Part shown: positions 23,782 through 36,069 of the stretch, one piece after another | How the letters are laid out: every line of letters begins with the position of its first letter | How positions within the stretch are numbered: the stretch's first letter is position 1 | Assembly (NCBI GenBank): GCA_019059635.1 | Contig: JAGVRJ010000015.1 | Coordinates: 62,001-126,000 of the forward strand | Direction of reading: 5' to 3' | Source of the DNA: Proales similis | Taxonomy: Eukaryota > Rotifera > Eurotatoria > Ploima > Proalidae | DNA: 64,000 nt | The notes under the pieces: generated by a model | What the model saw: the letters and a program-made list of their open reading frames with translations, nothing else | What the model was told of the DNA's origin: nothing | Databases searched by the model: none | Position numbers and translations under genes: made by a program

Positions 23782-26188
23782 TTAGAGCTTCAACCGTTTG
23801 GCAGTGGAGCCGACAGTAGACGACGTGCCGCGTTGTTTTTTGGCAACCTTGGCCAATTCGGAATTTTCCTGCAGCTGCTTGAAGAATGCCGCCGACGATT
23901 TGAGCGGCGCCATTTTCACCTTTGTGTCTTTGTCCTAGGCAGATGGAAATAATAGAATTAGTCGATTAAAAGCAGACTCGTATGGATGAGCGTGTACGAC
24001 GCTTGCGCGCATGCGTGCGTGGGATAGATGCGTAATGAAAGAATAAAGCAAGAGGTTCGTTGCTCACCTTCTCCATAATCCTTATGCTCTTGGAAGCGCT
24101 CTTTGCTTGTTTTTTCAATTTGTTTAATGCGATTTGTTTTGCCACATTCTGGTTCTCTGCATGAACGAAATTTAATCAGAAAGAAGAAAAATCGACAATC
24201 GTTGCTGTTGACAGCGTAAAGAAAGGATTTTAGAGTCTGTCATCCTACCCGGATCGATCGCTTGCGCCATAAGCAGTCGCTTCTCTTTTTCCTCTTTAAT
24301 TCGCTTTCCTTTCAGCTTGTTTGCTCTCAGACGTCGGTTTTTGTCTTGTTTATCCTCCTCGGCGCGACTTTTCGGCAATGCGCTTGTCTTTTTCTGAAAT
24401 TTTTTTTTGACAAAAATTGATTAGACGCAAGCACACGGTTCTGTTTAAAACATTTGCCTTTATTTCTTCGGGTGCCAGCAAACTCGAGTCGGCAACATTC
24501 ACTGGAGCGACCTCTTCGATTGCAATTGTGGGCATGTTCGACACGACCTTCAACTCAGCTGTCGGCTAAATTTGGCGAATTTAATGAACGAGCTCTCGTC
24601 ATCAAACACATTGGTTGCTTACTGCTTTTGGCGTAAAATGGAAATTGGACAATGCGTCTAGTTTAATGAATAACGACTGCAGTGACTTGCGTATCTCGTC
24701 GCGTTTCGGGTCCTTTTCTCCTCCTTCTTGCTCGTCCTTGAACAAAATTTAAAAAAACACGCGCTGGTCAGCAATCGGAATCGAAATTTGTGAATTTTCA
24801 AATCTGCAGACCTTGCCCAGAATGCGGTCCTTTTGTTGTTTGAGATAGTCGTCCTCGTAGACTTCGGCAAGGCCTTTTTTGCTTTTTTCTTGGTCGAGCA
24901 CAATTTGCTTTTTAAACTCGTACTGCATGTCGACCGGCTTTACTTTGCGTTCGACGTCATCAAAAGCACGGTCTTTAATTCTCTGCTTGATAAGCTGCTC
25001 GATAAGCTCATTGGTTTGGGCGCTGACCGCCGGCTGACGCGTGGTGTGATCGAAATGGACAAACTCCTGCAACAGACTGTCGTGCGGTCGATCTTTCTGG
25101 TTTATCTCTCCTTTCAACTGCCACGGCTTGTCAGTTAAATTGGTTAGCATTGAATTGTGAATCTCTTGCACTTGAGCTTGCAGCTTTTCTTTACGCTGCT
25201 CGTACGAGGACTTGTTTAGATCTGATGGCTGCTGGTCGCCGTCATCGTCACCAAACAAATCATTAGGCCGCTTCTCTGGCTCGGCCTCGTCTTCAAGGCC
25301 AAAGTCTTCTTTATCGAAATCGATCTCATCGAACGACTTGGACGGGCGCGAGAGTTCCATTACTTCTTTCTCGTCGCCCAGGTTGTCGTACAAGTCAATT
25401 AGATCTTCGTCTATTTCGTCGCTCTCTTCGCCTTCATCTTCTTCTGGAGCCTCGTTGTTCTCATCCTCGTCCTCTTCATCGTCATCATCATCCTCGTCTT
25501 CTTCAGCTTCAAAGTCGCTTATTTCTGAGTCACTGCCTTCTGGTATGCCGCCTGTGTACGGCTTTGTCTCTTTGTTTTCTTTGCTCTTTCTTCCATGTTG
25601 AGCATCGCCAGGCACAAGCACTTGGTCTTCATCGTCGTCGTCCTCCTCCTCCTCTTCCTCCTCTTGTTCTTCTTCTTCGTCTGCTTGGTCGCTGTGTTCT
25701 GAACTGGCGCCAATCGAGGATTTCTTTCTATTGAGTCTAAACGAAAGGCCATCGTGTGCTGACAGGCATTTGGCAAAGAACCTGACCATGCCTTCGAGCG
25801 ACGCGCCTTCTTGTTCGTTCAACAATTCAAGTTGTTGGTAGATTTGTTCATTGTCGACAATAGTCGGGTCAACAATAAGCTCTGGCAATGCCAGTATCGG
25901 TGAATCGGTCGAAGAGCTTTTGGAAGAGTAAAGGCCAAAGTCGCTTTCGTTCGCTTTGACAAAATTGTAGATTCCTTTCAAATTCGATCGGAGCCGTTCA
26001 CTTTTGCCCGAGTCGGCCTCGACGAACGTTTCGGCTCTAGCGATCTCATCGTTGATTTTATTCAAATTTTCGACTAACGTTTGGCTCAATGCAACCATCG
26101 TTTGCGGCGTTTTGTCGGTCAGATTTCTAGTTTTTGAAATCTCTGGCCCATGTGGATCCTCTCGTCTAATTTGCGCAAAAAATTGCAT
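23782..26188 (-). CDS. MPHOSPH10: U3 snoRNP protein MPP10
   Basis: Several exons. The large first exon (24812-26188) holds a long acidic Asp/Glu-rich middle (about residues 165-290) and the conserved MPP10 core: [39 protein letters not shown] and [19 protein letters not shown]. Later exons carry [16 protein letters not shown] (24623-24736), [18 protein letters not shown] with SLLAPEEIK, basic linkers, and a final exon with [12 protein letters not shown]. The protein ends in KRLKL, as in vertebrates. MPP10 joins IMP3 and IMP4 in the small-subunit processome for 18S rRNA maturation in the nucleolus. The ATG at 26188 is the first in-frame one. AATAAA (23774-23779) begins two bases after the stop. 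It is head to head with KDM6. Confidence 0.95.
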
Positions 26189-26540
26189 TCGCAACTAGAC
26201 AATGCAGCTCGCGCTCTTAATTTTCATAATAGAAATGTTTGAAAATTTAGTTGGCCCGGCACTGCAAAAAGAGGCCATTTGTGACCACTGCAAACGTATG
26301 TTAGGTTTGTTTTGCCATATGGGGCTCTGGCGCTGCGCCTATGATATCCGCATGGACGGCAGAGCATAAGGTGAAATCTGTCCGGCAATAATCATAATTG
26401 CTTCAATCTTGGGCTTCTTCTGGCTTGTTGATTTTGAAGTCAAGCAGCCTTCCACTGCCTTAGCTCTTGTCAAGTCTGCTGCATTCAATTTGTTTTAAAT
26501 TCTAGAGCAGAAATGTCGGTCTGAGTCTGCTACACAGAGG
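26189..26540. promoter_or_regulatory. Shared MPP10/KDM6 bidirectional promoter interval
   Basis: The interval between the two opposing start codons is 352 bp and contains no supported frame. It must contain both promoters or parts of them. Inferred from orientation only. Confidence 0.5.
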
Positions 26541-29500
26541 ATGCACAACACGAACCAAGCCAACAAGCCGATGGGCATGATGAGTCCGGCGCCATCACCC
26601 ATGACGATGATGACAACCTCGCCGCCAAGCGGCTACTACCAGACGGCGAACTACGGCCAGTATCAGCCAATGATGATGAACCAGCCCCAGATGGACATGA
26701 GCAATGTGCCCATGGTAAACACTCCACATTCGCCAATGCAGCAGCAACAGCAGCCTCAAAGAACCACTCCGATGATGATATCGCCATCTCCCTCTGGCCA
26801 GTATTACTCCCCGCACACGCCTTCACCGCTGCCTCCCTCGCCTCTGATGCAGTCTCAGGGCCCAATGTCGAATCCACTGGCCCCGCCGCTGCCCCCTCAA
26901 CAGCACATGCAGGGAAACCAATCGATGCATTCATATCAACAGCCACATTACGGCATGAAACGGCCGACTCCATCCACTACGCCCATGATGAAGTCACCTT
27001 CATCGACCCCGTCGTCGCCAATGCCCTTCCACGCCAACTACCCGGGTGCTTATCAACTACAGCCGCAACAACAACAGCCTCAAAATTCACATCAACAAGG
27101 AATGTATTATTATCCAATGCCATCACAGCCGCCACAGCACATGATGCAGAGCACATACGCAGCGTCGGCGATTCACTCGCAGCAGCAGCAGCAACAACAG
27201 CCACAAGGAGGACTAATTCTGCACCAGCAGTCTCAGGCTGCGATGAGGACCTATCCGCCGGCCACGTACGGCGCATATCCAAACATTGCGGTCTATCAGC
27301 AGCAGCAGCAGCAGCCAACATATCCAAGTATGCAGCCAGCGCCCTCTCATCATGCGAGACAAATGTCCGGGCCGATTGCAATGGCTCAACAGCCGGCTCG
27401 AAACGAAAGAGCAGCAGAGCCTGAACGCACTCGGTCGGTTGATCCGCGACCACCGATCGCAAGTCCAGCGCCGATCGCTCATCAGCCGCAATTGAGCGCC
27501 TCGTGTCACAATTTGAATTTAACAGACAAACTGAGCAATCAGACAGCAGGCCGAGAGTCGAGCAAAGCTGAAGAGAAAAGAGCCAGCGAGCCGCTCAAGC
27601 ATTTGAATGTGCTGCTCAACCTTCCGCTGAGCGAATCGGAAGAAAAGGCCCTGCTCGACTACGACTGTCGTCTGTACGGGTTCCTTAAGCTCGAGAGCAG
27701 CGAGAACACAATCAAAAGGTATTTTATTCAGAAAGCGATCAACACGTACAAGCGACGTCTGGACGCAGTCGACGCCAGTCAGAAGGCAAAGCGCGCCCGA
27801 CTCCTCCTTTCGCTGGGCCACTTTTATTTACTCTCGTACGACTACGTGGCCGCTCTTCGATCATATCAGGCGTTTTTCAAACTCGGCCTGCGACGCCTTC
27901 AGGACAGCACTTTTTACTACGGCATCGGACTGGCCTATTTCGCATTGGGCGCAAACGAACAGTAAGAACTAGCGAACTTGGTGAGTGGGTCGATTGGCCG
28001 GCCGTGCGCTAAGCGGTCAATGCGACAATTATTGGCTGCATTGAAATGAATAAGTGAAGTAAGGGCAAATAGTAAATGAAGGCCAAACAGCGAACGGCTG
28101 CATAATTGATCCACTCCACCATTGAATTTGTCGATAATTAACTATTCTGCTTGCTCGTTCTAGTGCGGAACGCGCCTTTCTCTGCGCCCTCTACAAGCAT
28201 CCGTGTTTTCAGCGAGCAAACGAAATCCACTACCGCCTGGGTCTGATCTACCAGGAGGCGGGCGCATTCCGAAACAGCGCTCAGCAGCTGAATCTCGCAC
28301 TCATAGACAGCACGTCGAACGCCAACTCGCTCGGCAAGCTCGAACTCAGGTACTTGGTGGCTCGACTGAACGAGTTTAGCGGCAGACAGAAACGAGCCGT
28401 CGAGCATTACGAACAGCTGCTGCGGTGCGGAGAGCCAGTCGAGCGACGATTGGCAGCCAAGCTTTACAGACAACTAGGCTGGCTGAACTATCGCTTGAGT
28501 GACCAGCAAGCGATCGCGCATCTCAGCAAAAGCGCCCAGCTCGACCCGAGTCAAAATCTGACCTGGTACTTTCTGGGACGAGTGTTTGCATCGCAGGCCA
28601 GCTCGCGGGACGCGTTCATCTCTTACAAGAACAGCGTCAACAATCCGGCCGCGGACGCGCACACTTGGTGCTCAATCGGACGCCTTTACTTTACACAAAA
28701 GCAATACATGGACGCGCTGCAGGCGTTCGTGTGCGCTCTTCAACTCGACCGGTCGCATCACACCTCCTGGCTGAACATGGCCTGTCTCTACGAACGGGAC
28801 AGTCAATATTTCGAGGCGCTCAAATGCTACATGTGCGCAATCAAGCTGCGATGCGCTCAACTTGGCGAGAGCAAGAAGCTCAAGTTTGAGCCCGAACAGT
28901 TCGATCTGGTCAGTGTGAGGGACATGTACGAGCTGGACACGATGGCCGAGCTGGTTGGCAAACTGCGAGCCGACGAGCAAGAGCAGTTCAGAGCGGCCGT
29001 CGATCGGGTCAAGCTGCTGCTGAATCACATCGAGTCGGGCGGCGACAAGTTCAAGCAGAAGCTTGAGCAGATGGGCGCCAATCACAGCCTGCCCTCGTTG
29101 CGCGAGGCGTTTCGCTTGTCAATACCCAACGAACTTCGGCAGAAAATCGCCAACGCCAATTCAAAGACGGCCAGCGTGAGTTTGACCATGAGCGAGGAGA
29201 AGCGAGAAAAGATTGAGCCGAGCAAGGAGCAGGTGCCATCGCTGCAGTCGGTGCCCAACTTGACGTTTCCCTACGAACAGATCAAAGTGGACGCCACTTA
29301 TCGCGAAGGCGCCGAAGAGCAAGAGGACAACGCCAAGCTGGCCAAGCTCTTGAACATAAAGATGAGCGCCGAGCAGATACTCGACTCGTGCAAGCCGTTC
29401 GGACGCAACGGAATCGTGAATCCGAGCCTGCTGCCGCACAAGGCGCACCAGTTTTATTCGTACGCGAATGAAAACTCGCTGTTGAACAACGAGAAAAGCA

Positions 29501-30990
29501 GAGAAGAGGAGGAGGAGGAGGCCGCTTGGGACGAGAGGGACCAAGACTGCACCCTGCCGTACGGCGGCGTTCAGACAAGTCAAAGCCGAGCGAGCGATCT
29601 TCACCCGAGCACGGCCAGTGTTCTGCTCGAGAGCAAGAAGGACGCTCAGAGCGCTCAGCTGCAGTGCTTCTGTCTCAGCCATCCGATATCGGTTGTGAGA
29701 GGACTCGGCCAAGTTCTGCGCTTGGACTTGAGCTTGTTTTCCACTCGGTCGCTGGTCGAGTGCGATCCAGAGCATCGAGTTGAAGTGCGCTCTCAGCGAC
29801 AGCAGCCGTCCGATCAGAACTGGGACGGCAAATTTCGCACGTGGAAGTGCGAGAGCTCGCCGGCAGTGACTACGCTGCGCAAGTACGCTCAATATCAAGC
29901 GCAGTCGTTTATGCAGGCGGTGCGCGAAGAAAAGAGCGGCATGGACGCAGCTCAGCTCAAGTCGATCAAGTTCGGCACCAACGTGGACCTTTCGGACGAA
30001 GTCAAGTGGCGAGCGCAGCTGCAAGAAATGGCCAAGCTGCCGCCGTTCATGCGGGTCATTTCATCTGGCAACATGCTCACCCACGTCGGCTACAAAATAC
30101 TCGGCATGAACGCGCTACAGGTCTATTTAAAAGTGCCGGGCTGCCGAACGCCCGGCCATCAGGAGAACAACAGCTTCTGCTCGATAAACTTGAACGTAGG
30201 TCCTGGCGACTGCGAGTGGTTCGGCGTCGACGAAAAGTACTGGAAGCTAATCGAACGAATGTGCGAGCAGAACGGCGTCGACTACTTGAACGGCAGCTGG
30301 TGGCCTGACCTAGCCGAGCTAGAAAAGGCTCGTGTGCCTGTCTACAGGTTCCTGCAGCGACCCGGCGACCTCGTCTGGGTGAACTCCGGCTGTGTTCACT
30401 GGGTGCAGGCGGTCGGCTGGTGTAACAACGTATCGTGGAATGTCGGTCCCCTGGTCTACGCTCAATACAAATCGGCCATCGAACGCTACGAATGGAACCG
30501 CCTCAAGTTCTACAAGAGCATTGTTCCCATGGTGCACTTGTCGTGGAATCTGGCCAGGAACTTGAAGATCAGCGATCGGCGTCTGTACGAGTACATCAAG
30601 CATGTACTGATGCATTCGTTGAAGCAGTGTCAAATGGCCATAAACTACGTGGAGAACTGCGGCTGCGACATAAAGTACCAAGCGAGACAGAGCGACGAGC
30701 CGGCTCACTACTGCTTCGACTGCGACTCGGAAGTGTTCAACATTCTGTTCGTGTCCGAGCAGCCACTCGAGGACGCCTCTGCCGGCCCTGACGCTCGCCA
30801 GCATGTCGTTCATTGTCAGCTGTGTGCGCGCAAACGCAGCCACCTGCTCGACAGCTTTGTCATCCTCAATCAATATCACATGAGCGAGCTGAGTCAGATC
30901 TACAACCAGTTTCAAATGCACGTTCCCACTCTGCCCAATGTGTTGAATTCGCTGAGCAACCAGGGCTCGGAGCAAGCATCAAACAACTAG
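26541..30990 (+). CDS. KDM6A: Histone H3K27 demethylase KDM6 (UTX-type)
   Basis: Two exons, 26541-27961 and 28164-30990, give 1,415 residues, close to human UTX. The first about 320 residues are Met/Pro/Gln-rich low complexity with Q-runs. From about residue 350 come the tetratricopeptide repeats (LLLSLGHFYLLSYDYVAALR, later LNLTWYF-type and WLNMACLYERDSQYFEALKC). After an acidic linker, the JmjC domain carries iron ligands His1139 and Glu1141 (GHQENN) and His1219 (GCVHWVQ), 80 residues apart as in UTX. The C-terminal Zn-binding segment has a CGCD, CFDCD and CQLC cysteine set. All catalytic ligands are present, so it should be active, unlike UTY-type proteins. It removes H3K27 di/trimethyl marks within MLL3/4-type complexes. 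The intron position restores NEHAERAF. Confidence 0.96.
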
Positions 30991-31325
30991 ACTCCGATGT
31001 CCGATGAATCTCTTGCCATCTGCATCTCTGGCCGAGCCGTTTCCTTCTCCAGTCCGCTTGCTGCATCCGCGTGCATTTAGCTCTCGCGCAATTCTCCTCG
31101 TCGCCTCCTCTTCCTATTCTCTTTATTTATTGCGTTCTATTCAGAATTGCTTCGTCGATCTTGCCATTTGGCCTTCAACTCTCGCTTTCGCATTTTGTAA
31201 AGCCCTTTCGACTGTTCTTGCGAAACAAATATAAAATTGAAGAAACAAAAACTGCTGACAGTCAATTGTGAGCTCGTGGATTCCATTCAACGCTCCTTGT
31301 GGAATGGAAATGATTTGTTTTTTAT
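30991..31325. other. Intergenic, converging KDM6 and NIT2 3' ends
   Basis: 335 bp between the KDM6 stop and the NIT2 stop. No canonical AATAAA was seen for KDM6 (only ATATAAA-like at about 31230). The NIT2 signal sits at the right edge. No frame is supported. Confidence 0.45.
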
Positions 31326-31330
31326 TTATT
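31325..31330 (-). terminator. NIT2 poly(A) signal overlapping the stop codon
   Basis: AATAAA on the minus strand shares bases with the TAA stop (31326-31328); a second AATAAA follows in register at 31321-31326. Confidence 0.8.
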
Positions 31331-32481
31331 TCAACTTCAACTCGTAAACATCGGAACGCTTTTGTGACAGATACGGCAGATTAGCGCGTGTCTGGGCGAG
31401 CATCTCCATGTCTGAAACGAAAGTTAGATGCAAAAATTCAATCGAACATGGGCCGAGAGTGATTTGACCAACTCACCGATTTCGGCATAGATCACCTGTT
31501 CGCCCGAGTCGGCCTTGGCGATCACTTCGCCATAAGGATTGGTCACCATACTGTGACCCCAGGCGACGTAGTCGGCCTCGGTGCATCGAGCCGGCGAGAC
31601 CACAGCCACGTAGAGCTGATTGTCGAGGGCACGAGCTCTACTCAACAGCTCCCAGTGTGCTGCTCCTGTTGTCATATTGAACGCGCCCGGGTAGAACAGC
31701 ATCTGGCAGCCGGCTCGTTGGTAGAGACCAGCGAGCTCGCCAAATCGAATGTCGTAGCAGATGCCAACGCCCACTTTTCCATAAGCTGCTTGTCGACCAG
31801 ATCAGAGAGAGAAAGTGAAAGGACTGGCAAACGGGCAGAGCACTTACGGGTGTCGAAGGTGGTCAATTGGTTGCCCGGGCTCAAGTTTGTGCTTTCCTTA
31901 AATGTTATCTTGCCCGGAATATCGATGTCGAACAGATGCATCTGTGCAGCGTGAAAGTTGAGCTGTTGAAGATGGGACCGATGATGCTCGACTCACTTTA
32001 CGATGCTTGCCGATCAGATTGCCGTTCGGGTCGTAGACAGTGCAGGTGTTGTACAAGGCGGACCCTTCTCGCTCGGGAATCGAGCCGCCGATCAAGAACA
32101 CGCTGTTGTCCTTGGCGGCCTGGGCCAGTGCTCGGCTAGTCTCGCCGTTCGGTATCTCCTCGGCATAGTCCGGAAAGTATTTGACTCCGTACGGACTATT
32201 GAAGCATTCCTAGTATTCCATGAGACGTTTAAAGCACGCTTGTTGGAGAGGTCCGAAACGGACCAAGAGGAGCAAGAGAAGTAGCAAGAGGAGGAGCAAG
32301 AGAATGAGCAAGAGGATGAAGGAGGAGGACGCTTTACCGGCAGTGAGACGATTTTGGCGTTGTTCTTCGCCGCGATCGAAATGAACTCGACCGCTCGTTT
32401 GATGTTCTCCTGTTTGTTGCTCGTGACCATCAGCTGAATGAGAGCGGCCTTGAATTCTAGACGATTGCTGCGATCAGACAT
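31326..32481 (-). CDS. NIT2: Omega-amidase NIT2 (nitrilase family)
   Basis: About six exons on the minus strand from the ATG at 32481 to TAA at 31326-31328. Exon 1 encodes [18 protein letters not shown]. Later exons give [18 protein letters not shown] and [17 protein letters not shown] long exon has the catalytic Cys in [10 protein letters not shown], followed by [10 protein letters not shown] and [10 protein letters not shown]. The last exon ends [12 protein letters not shown]. The nitrilase triad (Glu in exon 1, Lys in the KHRK/TFKES region, Cys) is plausible. NIT2 hydrolyses alpha-ketoglutaramate and alpha-ketosuccinamate. The AATAAA (31325-31330) overlaps the stop codon. The first intron holds a purine-rich imperfect repeat (about 32255-32330). 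Confidence 0.94.
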
Positions 32482-33132
32482 TTTTCAGTCTCAAAACGTT
32501 TAAAACAATCACTACTCACTTGAAGTCATTTCTTACTCGATAGCAAAGAACAAATCTAATCTATTCGATCTAAGTTTCAATCTAATTTATTACTCAAGTC
32601 TTATTAAAGTGAAGCGGCTGCATAAATCGAAATGTACATGAGAGAGAGAGCTTTTATGCTGGGCTGTGCGTGCGCGTCCGGGCGCTCCTTGCCAGACGCC
32701 GACAGCTGCATTATAAAACCAGAAAGTAGAAGGTAGAAACCGGAATTTGCATTCAGTCAATAAATTCGCAGCGAAAAGCAAACATTCAAAAGGAGCTCTT
32801 AACCAGAGTTGGACCAGAGGCATGCAGCCTTAGCAGCTAAAAATCAAGAACAGTCTTGATAGCGGCGGCTCCTCTAATTGCCCAGAAGCTGAACGAGTTC
32901 GGGAGTTGAAATGGAAGTTGAAAGAGCTCAGACCCGCTGGTCAAGCAGGAGCAGTCAAGGCATCGAACGGGTTCGGGCTTCTCACTTTGATTTGACGTGT
33001 CGAACGCGGAGTTAATTTTGCGCGATCGCTTGCATACCGCAGTCACATGATAAGTTATGAATGAAAGCTGCTGTATTCAGGCCGAGTTGAGTAGAGATAG
33101 AGAAAATAAAGATCACGGGGCTGGCGGCTGAG
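32482..33132. other. Intergenic, divergent NIT2/RARS2 5' region
   Basis: About 650 bp between the NIT2 start and the earliest plausible RARS2 start. A short GA run is at about 32640-32650. No frame with recognisable content; this is the likely promoter region for both genes. Confidence 0.4.
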
Positions 33133-35928
33133 ATGACGGCCTCATTGCTAAAGAGAAGCGTTTCGAATCAAGTTAGATATTTGTCGATTTGTGTGCCAGC
33201 TCTCGCTCAAACTCACTGACTTGATTTCACTTCAAGTTGACTGCTCTGCTTGTAAGATGCGATCTTGCGCGCAATGCCCAAGTGTCCTGGCAGCTGCGCG
33301 ATCGAATCGATTACTTCCTCCGCCTAGATCGAGTGAACAAAGGAACTCGGTAAAGCCCACAGTTGATCAGATGTGACCAACTCCTGGCTTTGCCTATTCT
33401 AATAGCCCTTAACTAATAGTGAACTTGGCTGCTTTCGAATTGATTTAAAGAAACTTGAGAACGAGCTCAAGTTCGACGAGAGCGTTCAGCAGCTCAGCAG
33501 AGCAGTCGAGGTAAACCGCTCGGCCTGACTTGTTCTGTGCGTCATTACAGTCGAATGAAAAGGGTTCATCAGGCCGCGATGGCATTCAGTCGTTAAGAGT
33601 GGACCCGTCTGGTAAAGTGACCGTTCAAGTGGAGCAGACTGCACTTGTCAAGGTAAACTCAACCAGACTTGGAGCCGCTTGCTCGTCTCACGTTCTCAAT
33701 TTCGATCTAGGATACACTTGAGTCGATTAGCAAACTCGGAGACAATTATGGCTACCAATTGGAAGCAGACGACGTCTACCCTCGCCAGCTGAGCGCTGGA
33801 GCGCTTAAATGGACAAACAAACTTCAGCCCTCGAGTCGAACGCTCATTGAATTCAGGTAGAGATAAGCCGTTGCAGCTGTTGGAATTCGAATTTGACTTT
33901 GAATGGGAAAAGTTCGCCGAACATCGCCAAGCCGCTTCATGCTGGGCATATGCGCTCGACGTTTTTGGGCAATTTCTTGTCCAATTTACACGAACGGTTG
34001 AAGCAGTCGGTAATCAGAGTGAACTACTTGGGCGACTGGGGAACTCAATATGGTCTTCTGGCGGCCGGCTTCGAGAAATACGGCTCAAACGAAAAGCTGC
34101 AGACGTCGCCAATAAAGCATTTGCTCGAAGTTTATGTGCAAGCCAACAAGGACGAGAGTCTGAAACAAGAGGCACTTGACTACTTTGCCAAGATGGAGTC
34201 AAGTAAGTGAATTGAGCATTCAATTTTGATCGATTCTCTATCCAGCCGACTCTCTATCTATCCATTCTCTATTGGATATTCAAAGAGGACGAGAGAGCGA
34301 TCAAAATGTGGAGCATGTTCAAAGAACTGAGCATAACAGAGCTGGAGTCAGTCTACGAGGTAAATCGTCGCCACTCGCACTCGTTGAGCTCAACTAGAAC
34401 ACGACTGAGAATAGAAACTGGGCATTCGATTCGACCGATACGAATCGGAATCGCAGTTCTACATTCAAGCTCGTCAACTGGTGAATAGGATGCTCGCTGC
34501 AGGCCAAGCCAGCAAAACGTAAGCACTAAGCGCAGTGCGCGTCCCAAACTCTGAACCAAATGAACCAGATCGGAGGGAACTGTTATTGTGGAGCTGAAAT
34601 CGCTGCCCTCAGACAAGGGCCGGTATGTGCTGGCCAAGAGTGACGGCACAACTCTGTATATAACCAGGTTGGCCCATCTAGACCGATCACGTTTTGAATC
34701 AGCCTAACGGGCCAGTAGAGACTTGGCCGCCATAATTGAACGCAGACGAGTCTATGAATGGAACAAGATCATTTATGTAGTCGGTAACTGCTCGCTAGGC
34801 TTTCTCCATTGACCAACCTAAAGAATTTGATTTCAAACAGACTCGAGTCAACGCGATCATTTTGCTCGGTTGTATGAAACAGCCAAGCTGATTGACAGCT
34901 CACTGCTCGGAGATCTGTAATTTTACTTGAACCATCTGCTCCTTGGCTCTCAATCAATCAACATCGTGAAGGAATTTCGACGAATTTTATGTTCCCTTCG
35001 GCCGATTCACCAACATGAGCACTCGTCGGGGCAAAGTGGAATTTCTGGCCGATTTGATTGAAGAGGCGCGCTTGGTTGCATTCGAGTCGATGCAGTTGTC
35101 AAAAAGTTGGTTCCAACTTGAAAAGATTTAAAAAAAAAAGTCTTCCCCATGAACATGGCACTTTGGCTTTAGACAAGAGAGAGCTCGATAATCCGGACCA
35201 CGTGGCTCAGGTGATAGGCAATTCGCATCTGATCATAACAGACCTGGCTCGGCCCCGTCTCAAGGACTATGAGTTCTCCTGGAAGAACATTGTGGCCAAA
35301 GACGACTCGGCCTACATGTGCCATTATGCCCATGCTCGTTTGCACAGGTTGGCTTTCTGGCCATCGACCATTCGACCAGCAACTGATTGCAATTATTCTC
35401 CCATTCATTTCATTCTCTAAAGTCTGATTAGTCGATATCGGGCTCAGAACGGGCCGGTTGACGTGGACTACGGCCTCTTGAACAAAGAGAGCGAGATTCG
35501 CCTCGTTCAGCATTTAGCTCGGTTAGTCGCTGGGTGTCTCTTTTAGCCTCTTGGATTAAATGGCCATGGACGCTTTGTTTTGTCTAGTTACGGCGATGCA
35601 GTTTGGCAAGCATATGAAGAATACGAGCCCTATCATGTGGTGCAGCATCTCTTCCAGCTCGTGTAGGCTTTTCGCTTTCCTGAGTTCAATCAAGACCATT
35701 GGCTGATTGGAGCTTCAAGTCGCCTCTGCAACCTTTGCCTCAAGGACAGCTACGTGTTGGACGAGGAGCCTAGATTAGCTCAGGTTGGCCTGCTTCTGTT
35801 TTCTTTTTAGCTTTCGAGTCAATTTTCATTTTACCTCGCAGACCCGTCTTCTCATGTATTCTTCTGCGCGGCAAGTAATTCAGAACGCTTTCCGACTACT
35901 CGGCGTTGAGCCACTTCAAAAAGTTTAA
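33133..35928 (+). CDS. RARS2: Mitochondrial arginyl-tRNA synthetase, intron-rich
   Basis: About fourteen short exons with introns of roughly 40-80 bp. Clear exons include 33451-33510, 33551-33652, 33711-33856 and 33913-34202. The class I signature is SSPNIAKPLHAGH with MRST (HIGH-type motif HAGH), followed by RVNYLGDWGTQYG. The KMSKS-equivalent loop is MSTRRGKVEFLADLI (about 35017-35061). The anticodon-binding half has YEFSWKNIV, HYAHARLHR and the end LLGVEPLQKV. These match RARS2 better than cytosolic ArgRS. It charges mitochondrial tRNA-Arg. The N-terminus is not resolved: an ATG at 33133 begins MTASLLKRSVSNQ, a plausible targeting peptide, but I could not join its exon to 33451 in phase. 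TAA is at 35926-35928, with ATTAAA about 20 bases later. Confidence 0.92.
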
Positions 35929-36069
35929 GAATCGTTCGACCTCTGAAATTAAAATTCTCTTCAATTTTACGCTCTCATCTGTTATCTTTGTTGTCTGCTG
36001 CCGGCTTGGCCGCCGTTCAGCCCTTAATTCTCAACCTGCTCTCTGCCTCTAGCTGAATTGTTGACGTTT

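Noticed and set aside
25212-25601. Serine-rich plus-strand open frame opposite MPP10
   Set aside because: It is the complement of the Asp/Glu-rich (GAC/GAA/GAT) part of MPP10; poly-Ser comes from TCG/TCC/TCA repeats.
29161-30024. 287-codon minus-strand open frame opposite KDM6
   Set aside because: Shadow of the biased codon use in the KDM6 exon; no domain, and the plus-strand TPR/JmjC frame is unmistakable.
32255-32330. Purine-rich repeat in the first NIT2 intron as a coding or mobile element
   Set aside because: It is an irregular GGA/AGC low-complexity tract within a small intron; on the transcribed strand it is a polypyrimidine stretch.
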